Part shown: piece by piece, positions 58,301-64,000 of the stretch | Layout of the letters: each line of letters opens with the position of its first letter | How positions within the stretch are numbered: the first letter of the stretch is position 1 | NCBI GenBank assembly: GCA_039566865.1 | Contig: CM076958.1 | Coordinates: 3,038,001 to 3,102,000 of the forward strand | DNA: 64,000 nucleotides | Origin: Aurelia coerulea | Taxonomy: Eukaryota; Cnidaria; Scyphozoa; Semaeostomeae; Ulmaridae | Direction of reading: 5' to 3' | The notes under the pieces: generated by a model | The model's database searches: none | The model's input: only the letters and a program-made list of their open reading frames with translations | What the model was told of the DNA's origin: nothing | Position numbers and translations under genes: made by a program

Positions 58301-61300
58301 TTACTGTTCTATTGTCATTTTCCAACCAATCACCTTCCATAACCTCGAGATGAGGAGCTAAAACGATGTAACTCTCTGTGACGACTGTAGTCGTTCTGGG
58401 CTTTCAGAGTTTGATACCCTGTGACGCCTGTAGTCGCTCTGGGCATGAATGAGTTAAGATACTGATTTCATAGCTTTTGGGTATGTGTAAGTCGGAAAAA
58501 TTATTTTTTTGGGTCTTTTTTTAATGCTAGAAATTATTTTTTTTGGGTTGATGCATTGCACCCCAGCCTGAGCACCCCTATCCTAAATATACCTGAGTAC
58601 CCCCCTGGGGTTTTGCTCCTAAATTATTATCCATGCTCTGATCAAGTTTCCTTGTAACACTCAAAGATCTCAAAACTTAATATTTCTCCATAGGAGTTCA
58701 GCTAGAGACAACACACTACAACACACTTCTGTCTGTCTTCATTCAAAACAGGCATCAATTCTCTCCACTTGATTTTCTTGCTGATATGCAGGAACACAAA
58801 GTACAACCAGATAAAGTAAGTTAATGAATGATTTTTTCGAAATTACATTTTATGATTGTGCATTAAAGAGCCACTGCTAACCATGATCCTTTGTGACGCC
58901 AAAGTTGACTTTCGTATTATCTAAAAGTCATTTCAGGCCTAAATTCTTTCTGCCTTGCTTTTCATTCGGCACACAAAGGATTTTGTTTGACAATGGGTCT
59001 TTAGCGTAGACAAGAGCATAGAGTCCGAAAGTTGATATTTCCCTTTCTCCAATTTCAAAGGGGCCTTTGCAGCAAAAGTACCTCCCATACCTCGCAGGTG
59101 CCATCCCTAGTTGCACAGCAAAGAATGCAGGCCTTTTCGTTTCACGCGAGCGATCGCTCGCGATCGCGTCAGCACTCGCGCAAACCAAATCACGGGAGCT
59201 TTTGGTCGCTCCCGCAAAACGGTAAATCATGTCGAATTTCGCTCCGTAATTTTAGAAGAAAATAATTAGTTCAATTCAATTCCGCATTCCGCCATCGCAT
59301 TCCGCCATCTCAAAAGACCCAGGCAAATGACACAGACAATTCGAAGGCAGCACATCAAAACAGCACATCAAAACACAGGAAACATAAATGAATTAGCAAC
59401 GTCTCTACGGAAAACGACAATTGAATATCAAAGTCATCGAGAATAATATCTGTTTCAAAGTACTGTTATGGTTTGCTACAACATTTTGCGATCATCATAT
59501 CTCATCGGCACTCATTCGCACTCATTGCGATTTATCATGACCACATGTTTTTTATATAAGAGATTGGTTCATAAGAAACTAGTACTACAAAGACCAAAAG
59601 TTTAAGAAACTCCAGTCTCTAGTACTACGTTCAAGGACAATTAAGAAACTCTAAAATTTTATTTATAATACTAATTAAATAAGAGTCGGTAGATTACTGT
59701 TCGTGCGGCATTATCCTTCAGTCATTTGACGTAGACGAAGCCAAAACCCAAAAGTTTAAGAAACTCTGGTACTACGTTCAAGAACAATTAAGAAACTTTA
59801 TTTTAATTTAAAGAAATTTTATTTCTATAAGAATAAGAGTCGGTAGTTTACTGTTCGTGTGTCCATTTTTCTTCAGTCCATTGACGTAAAGCATAAGCCT
59901 GTCTGACGAATTCAAATAAAAGAATCTATTCTCTTTTCTCTAACAAGGTCCCTCGTCTTTTTTTTACTTTTGACTGCAATTCGTGGTGACAATATCAATG
60001 CAAAATGCAAGCCCTTTGTCGATAAGAAGGCTCAACTTCGAACCATAACGCAATTTTAGGCCCAAAACGAAGAAACTAATTTCTACTTAGCACCAAGGGC
60101 TGATCCAAATTTCTTATAAAAAACATGTGAGAAAAACGTAAGGAAAAACCAAATTGAGCTGAAGACTTTCCAAAGTTATGGGAAGTCTGACATAATAGGA
60201 TTTAAAACACTGAAAGAAGGGGATCGAACTCGATCGAACTACTTCAGGGTAGAATTTTACGACCAAATGGCCATTTTTGACCCAAGGAATTGGAGCAACG
60301 AGAAAGATTATGGAAACGAGAGCCTGGCCTGGCTCATTTTGCATCTCATTTCCCAGAAACACTGCCCATGACATCCTCTTATCATATGCCAAGCCCGTGG
60401 CTAAGCAGTTCTATATGTTACTTCTGAACTCAACATGACTCTGTGTATATCTTTACCTGAGCGATCGCTCTCGCAAAAGAAATCACGGGAGCGATTGTCC
60501 ACTCGCGTGAGCTATTTCTCACGAAAAGGCCTGGAATGCTCGCAAAGCCTCTATGTTAGCAGAGGGTCTTTAATAAACCTTGTCACCTACCAACTTTATA
60601 TGCATGACTTGTCATGAACTTTATTCATTTTTTAAAATGTCTTGGAATACATATGGCTATTTGCATGATTTGACCTTTCAATCTTCCACTTCCATTTGCT
60701 ATTGTTCAAAGTTCAGTGCCTTTTTCTGATAAAGCTTCTTTGCTTACCTTGCACCATCATATTTGTATTTGTAAAAATGTACTTTACTGTATTTCATTTC
60801 ATTGGCTTTTCTTTTCCTTTTTCAGTGATAATATGTTTTGTAAAGTTTTAACAAGTGTGATTTTGAGAAATGAATGAAAAATTTAGCAAACAATTTTCCA
60901 CTCCAACGTTGTCATTTGTATCAATGTAAAACCCAAGTCACTCTTGCAAACTTTTGCCAATCTTGTGGTAATCTATGGTCCTTTGATTAAGTATGTACCC
61001 ACAGGAACAAGTTTTTCAACATATCTTTCAAGCGGTTACATTGTCTGTCTATAGCTTTTTATTTGTTAAGCAAGCCTTGTCATAAATTTTCATCGGGGAA
61101 TACATCAAAAGCAAAGGAAAAGAGATTTAAAGAAGAGAAATTTACTACTATTCTGATCAGCTCAAGAAAGCAAATCTACAGCTCCATTTTAGCATTATTT
61201 GAGAGGAGCCTAAGAGCTATGGCTTTCCTCAAAAATAGCTAGACCTGATAAAACAGGTGGTAAAAACCAGGCAAAAAATGAAACTGGTGAAGGTGAAGTT

Positions 61301-61692
61301 GCGGTTTTTAGCGCCAAGCGCTGGGATTGCAGAAATAGAATAGGCCTAATCGAGTCCACGACCCCTTGTCATGACGCTGAAGTGATGGGGCTCTACCTGG
61401 GATCGAACCTGATCCACCTGACTGTTCTGGCTGCAATGTCAGAGGATTACACCACTGCGCCACAACACCTTCAAACTTGTGTTTCTTGTTGCTCTTATTA
61501 TCATTTTATCAGCTGGAATTTGCTATTGTTCAAGATTCAGAGCCTTTGCCTGATAAAGCATCTTTCCTTACCTTGCACAACCTCCTATGTAAAAATATAC
61601 TTTGCTATAATTTATTTCTCTTTCCTTCATTAGTCAACTTATATGCTCATAGTTCAAGCATACTGCCAAGAAGGAGATCTAACAGGAGCACT
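55377..61692 (+). CDS. LRPPRC: LRPPRC orthologue, 5' part of gene, four coding exons
   Basis: Exons 55377-55839, 56646-56771, 58694-58815 and 61634-61692 join in frame (phases 1, 1, 0, 2) to the first 256 residues; the gene continues past the window. ATG 55377 is the first in-frame Met after a stop at 55320. The N-terminus MLSASKKITCLNNAVKRLFA then SRSL is basic and hydroxylated with no acids, as in mitochondrial presequences. Residues from about 135 match LRPPRC: VESLRQEFEELLNKQ, AYQFIRNCGNKM, ALAQEIWNKLKERGV, THYNTLLSVFIQN, QFSPLDFLADMQEHKVQPDK, then TYMLIVQAYCQEGDLTGAL, which is PPR-repeat sequence. The known role is binding and stabilising mitochondrial mRNAs with SLIRP. The exon 1 donor (GTGCTT) is weak. 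Introns 2 and 3 contain nested transposons and a SINE. Confidence 0.87.
57064..58610. mobile_element. G-tract inverted-repeat element in LRPPRC intron 2
   Basis: CCCAGGGGGGGGGGTACTC at the left pairs with GAGTACCCCCCTGGGG at the right, and CAGGATAGGGATGCTCAGG with CCTGAGCACCCCTATCCT. TTTTTTTGGGTC recurs inside both arms. The piggyBac-type element at 57364-58453 is nested in it, so the original length was about 450 bp. Confidence 0.75.
57360..58457. mobile_element. piggyBac-type element nested in LRPPRC intron 2
   Basis: TTAA (57360-57363) then CTCATTCATGCCC, and GGGCATGAATGAG then TTAA (58454-58457). Near the right end GTGACGACTGTAGTCGTTCT and GTGACGCCTGTAGTCGCTCT form a subterminal direct repeat about 55 bp apart. 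1090 bp. Three - strand ORFs (58101-58340, 57865-58053, 57524-57805) show no transposase motif I recognise. Confidence 0.75.
58862..60575. repeat. Composite inverted repeats in LRPPRC intron 3
   Basis: 58862-59000 is a small inverted repeat (AAAGAGCCACTGCTAACCAT / GACAATGGGTCTTTAGC) related to 20099-20140 and 38318-38355. CACGCGAGCGATCGCTCGCG (59141) and GAGCGATCGCTCTCGCAAAA (60461), with AGGCCTTTTCGT / ACGAAAAGGCCT, form an outer pair, so a larger element may span the region with a later insertion in the middle. Confidence 0.5.
59595..59960 (+). repeat. Tandem 154-bp repeat resembling an LTR end
   Basis: Two copies (from 59595 and from about 59748) share AAAGTTTAAGAAACTC, AAGAGTCGGTAG, TTACTGTTCGTG and TTGACGTA. 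The second is followed by AATAAAAGAATCTATT and TTCGTGGTGACA. An AATAAA then a tRNA-primer-like TGGTGACA is suggestive of an LTR retrotransposon edge, but no partner LTR or gag/pol sequence was found. Confidence 0.35.
61284..61471 (-). repeat. tRNA-derived SINE, best copy
   Basis: On the - strand the head contains TGGCGCAGTGG (A box, 61452-61462) and GGTTCGATCCC (B box, 61399-61409), spaced as in a tRNA gene. The body follows: GACTCGATTAGGCC, GCGCTTGGCGCTAAAAACCG. The internal Pol III promoter looks intact. Other copies: 44054-44209 and 28843-28962. It lies antisense in LRPPRC intron 3, 160 bp before exon 4. Confidence 0.8.
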
Positions 61693-62123
61693 GTAAGTTA
61701 AAGTTCGAATCAACTTTTAAATCTCTTTTGTGTACTGACTATCCCAAGCGTTTTATCCAAGGTTGCTAGATTCTGATTTTCAGAGGTTTCAGTTCAGTTC
61801 AGTTTGATTTTAAAATTCCACTACATACAAAAATCTTTCTAAAATACATACAATTAACCAGAATAACAAATTACAACAGACTTTAGTTTTGTTGTTACAA
61901 CGGAGTTGGTTTTGTTCAAATTAAATGGAAACATACTGTACAATGGTGCTTTTTAGTAAACATTGAAATTATTTCATGTGACATTTGATGAGGCTTTGGT
62001 CTTGATTTTTCTGTTACTGTCTGTCATCAATTGTTCAAATATAGAGCCATATAGAAGTAAATCAGCTAATATGTCAGATGCCCCAAAAAAACTATCCACT
62101 TTTTCAGGCCACAATATATTGTA

Positions 62124-62516
62124 CCGGGTGTCCCAAAATGATGTATCATTGTTTGATTGCTTACATGTCCATAACCAATGAACCGAATTTCAAAACCTTT
62201 GTTCTATTTGATTGCCTAAAGGCTAAATTGTATCTTAAGATGTTGGTTGTGGTTTTATGTGGGCCTTTTGCATCACACGGAAAATATTGACTGGGAAAGT
62301 AGGCCGTTTCTTTTTCATGCCATATAATTAGGCTTGAATTTGAGCAGGTTTATCAATCTTCTTTTCAACATTAAGACATTGGCCTAAACCACAACCAACA
62401 TCCTCGAATACAATTTAGCCTTTCGGCAATCGAGTAAAATAAAGTTTTTAAAATTAGTTCATCGGTTATGGACACATAAGCAATCAAATGATAATACATC
62501 ATTTTGGGACACCCGG
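62124..62516. mobile_element. CCGGGTGTCCC-type MITE nested in a family C fragment
   Basis: CCGGGTGTCCCAAAATGATG and CATCATTTTGGGACACCCGG are perfect inverted ends, with TA on both sides (62122-62123, 62517-62518). Arms of about 100 bp (TTGATTGCTTA.., GGTTATGGACA). The flanks CAGGCCACAATATATTG and CAATGCACCAATCTTG are two halves of one family C element (compare 49265-49320), giving the empty site and proving a TA duplication. Confidence 0.85.
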
Positions 62517-62655
62517 TACAATGCACCAATCTTGACGATTGTAGACTTAATCTTTGGCAAAAATCCAGAAGTAGATTCTACGATTTCTTGCAAATTTTTT
62601 AGTCTTCGTAGCACAGTGTTCCAGGGCATGTAATTAATGTGAAAAATGAAAGTAT

Positions 62656-64000
62656 CAGAATTGTACCAAACTGATTTTTCTATTGTTCACCGTAGCCTGA
62701 GGAATGTCAAAACCCAAAAAAATTTCAAATCGGACAATCTAGTGCTGAGAAAACATTATTTTAAGTTAGGCCTAAAAAGTGTACTCCAGGCTTCTTTCTA
62801 AGCACAGCAAGACCACAAAATAGCACTAAGTTTCAAATTCAAATTTCTTGGCTTGCACTCACCCGATTTTCATGATCTTTGTTTTGTTCAACAGATTAAA
62901 CCGTGCAGAGTATGTAGTGAAAAAGTGGATTGAAAATTTTATCTTGGGATGCTGAAATTTTGCGAATTCATAGTGGTAACTAAACGTTAAAAAAAACTGA
63001 ATCACGAAGCGCTTCTTCAACATTAAAAACAAAAAATATATGTTTCAGAATTCTTGGAAAGTCTATTGTAAAATCAATTTTAAGCTATTGGCAACACGTT
63101 TGCAAAAGGGCTTAGTAGAATACGCTCTCATTTTTTATGACGAAAACCTATTAGCAAAGGCAATATTTCATCATATCTCCACAATTTCAAATACATGCTT
63201 TTTAGCAATATTAGTATAAAGTATTTTTACATAATTAACTAATTTTTAGGGGTTTTGAAAACATGCAGCCAACTCTACAATGATTTGTTATATCCCAAGG
63301 TGAAAAATGCGCCTAGTAACATCGGAAAACAGAACAAACACCAAAATAGACACCTTATATGATTAGGGAGTTGATGTCTAACCTCCTTTTGACTATATGA
63401 GGGAAATATTTGTTTCATTGAACATCCAGTTCAGTCTATAGACAGTGGAAAATATAGACAGAATTTTGTGAAAAAAGATGTCTTCTTCACTAGCCTTCGT
63501 GAAAAATTCGCCAAAATTAGTTGAGAGCTTATTCTACTTAGCCCTTTTGCAAAAATGTTCCCAATAGGTTAAACGTGATTCTGCAATAGGCTTTACGAGA
63601 GTTCTGAAACATAGATTTTTTGTTTTCAATGTTGAAGGAGCGTTTCGTGATTCAGTTTTAGTTTTTATGAACGATTGGTTACCATTATGGATTTGAAAAA
63701 TTTGCACATCCCAAGATGAAATTTTCAATCGACCTTTTCACTACATATTCTGCAGGGTTCAATCTGTCAAACAAAACAAAGATCATGAAAATCGAGTGAG
63801 TGCAAGCCAAGAAATTTGAATTTGAAACTTAGTGCTATTTTGTGGCCTTGCTGTGCTACAAAAGAAGCCTGCAGTACACTTTTTAGGCCGAACTTGAAAT
63901 TATATTTTCTCAGCACTAAATCGTCCGATTTGAAAATTTTTTGCGTCTTGATATACTTCAGGCTACGGTTAAATATAGAAAAATCAGTTTTGTACAATTC
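62656..64000. repeat. Long inverted repeat with about 470-bp arms, running off the window
   Basis: GAATTGTACCAAACTGATTT near 62660 is mirrored by AAATCAGTTTTGTACAATTC at the window end. The arms pair through AGTGCTGAGAAAA.., GACCACAAAATAGCACTAAG, GCACTCACCCGATTTTCATG and CAAAAGGGCTTAGTAGAATA. The loop is about 400 bp (63125-63525). No coding sequence. Arm identity looks about 85-90% by eye. It is a large foldback element within or beyond LRPPRC intron 4. Confidence 0.8.

Noticed and set aside
1..64000. CRISPR arrays, operons, rRNA genes, stand-alone tRNA genes
   Set aside because: The window is eukaryotic. The only tRNA-like sequence is the head of the SINE, and no repeat-spacer array exists.

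Overview
Organism. The window is animal nuclear DNA. Genes are split into short exons by large AT-rich introns with GT..AG borders, and the exons encode metazoan proteins (SH2-PH adaptor, Death domain, YLPM1, LRPPRC). The very high load of short palindromic DNA transposons, G-tract repeats, a tRNA-derived SINE and the intracellular trypsin + Death-domain gene fit a cnidarian, probably an anthozoan such as a stony coral or sea anemone. That placement is inference. All four confident host genes lie on the + strand. || Layout. (1) 363-7417: last five coding exons of a YLPM1 (ZAP3) orthologue, ending in the conserved KKRVRW PP1-docking segment. (2) 7.4-27.7 kb: mostly repeats. It holds three copies of one palindromic family, a tandem array of about 300-bp units (13.6-16.9 kb), a Mutator-type transposase relic on the - strand, a perfect-looking foldback element at 19.4 kb, and a possible two-exon 50-residue gene (20418-23388). 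(3) 27787-39307: a complete ten-exon DAPP1/Bam32-like gene (SH2, tyrosine linker, PH). A transposon starts 4 bp after its stop codon and carries an AATAAA. (4) 42726-48981: a complete five-exon gene for a 352-residue protein with an N-terminal trypsin-like protease and a C-terminal Death domain. It is followed by duplicated, decaying copies of the Death-domain exon end. (5) 50.4-55.1 kb: palindromic elements plus two 5'-truncated LINEs on the - strand. One is RTE-like with a 9-bp target duplication and the other is CR1/jockey-like with a (TGTA)n tail. (6) 55377-61692 and beyond: first four coding exons of LRPPRC, a mitochondrial PPR protein. (7) 62.1-64.0 kb: nested short elements and a long inverted repeat that runs off the window. 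|| How it fits together. The genes do not form an obvious pathway. DAPP1 acts in phosphoinositide/tyrosine-kinase signalling, the protease-Death protein looks like an intracellular immune or cell-death effector, YLPM1 is nuclear and LRPPRC is mitochondrial. The recurring theme is transposon structure. Many elements share the terminus CCGGGTG(A/T/C) and insert at TA, others insert at TTAA, and several are nested so that the order of insertion can be read.
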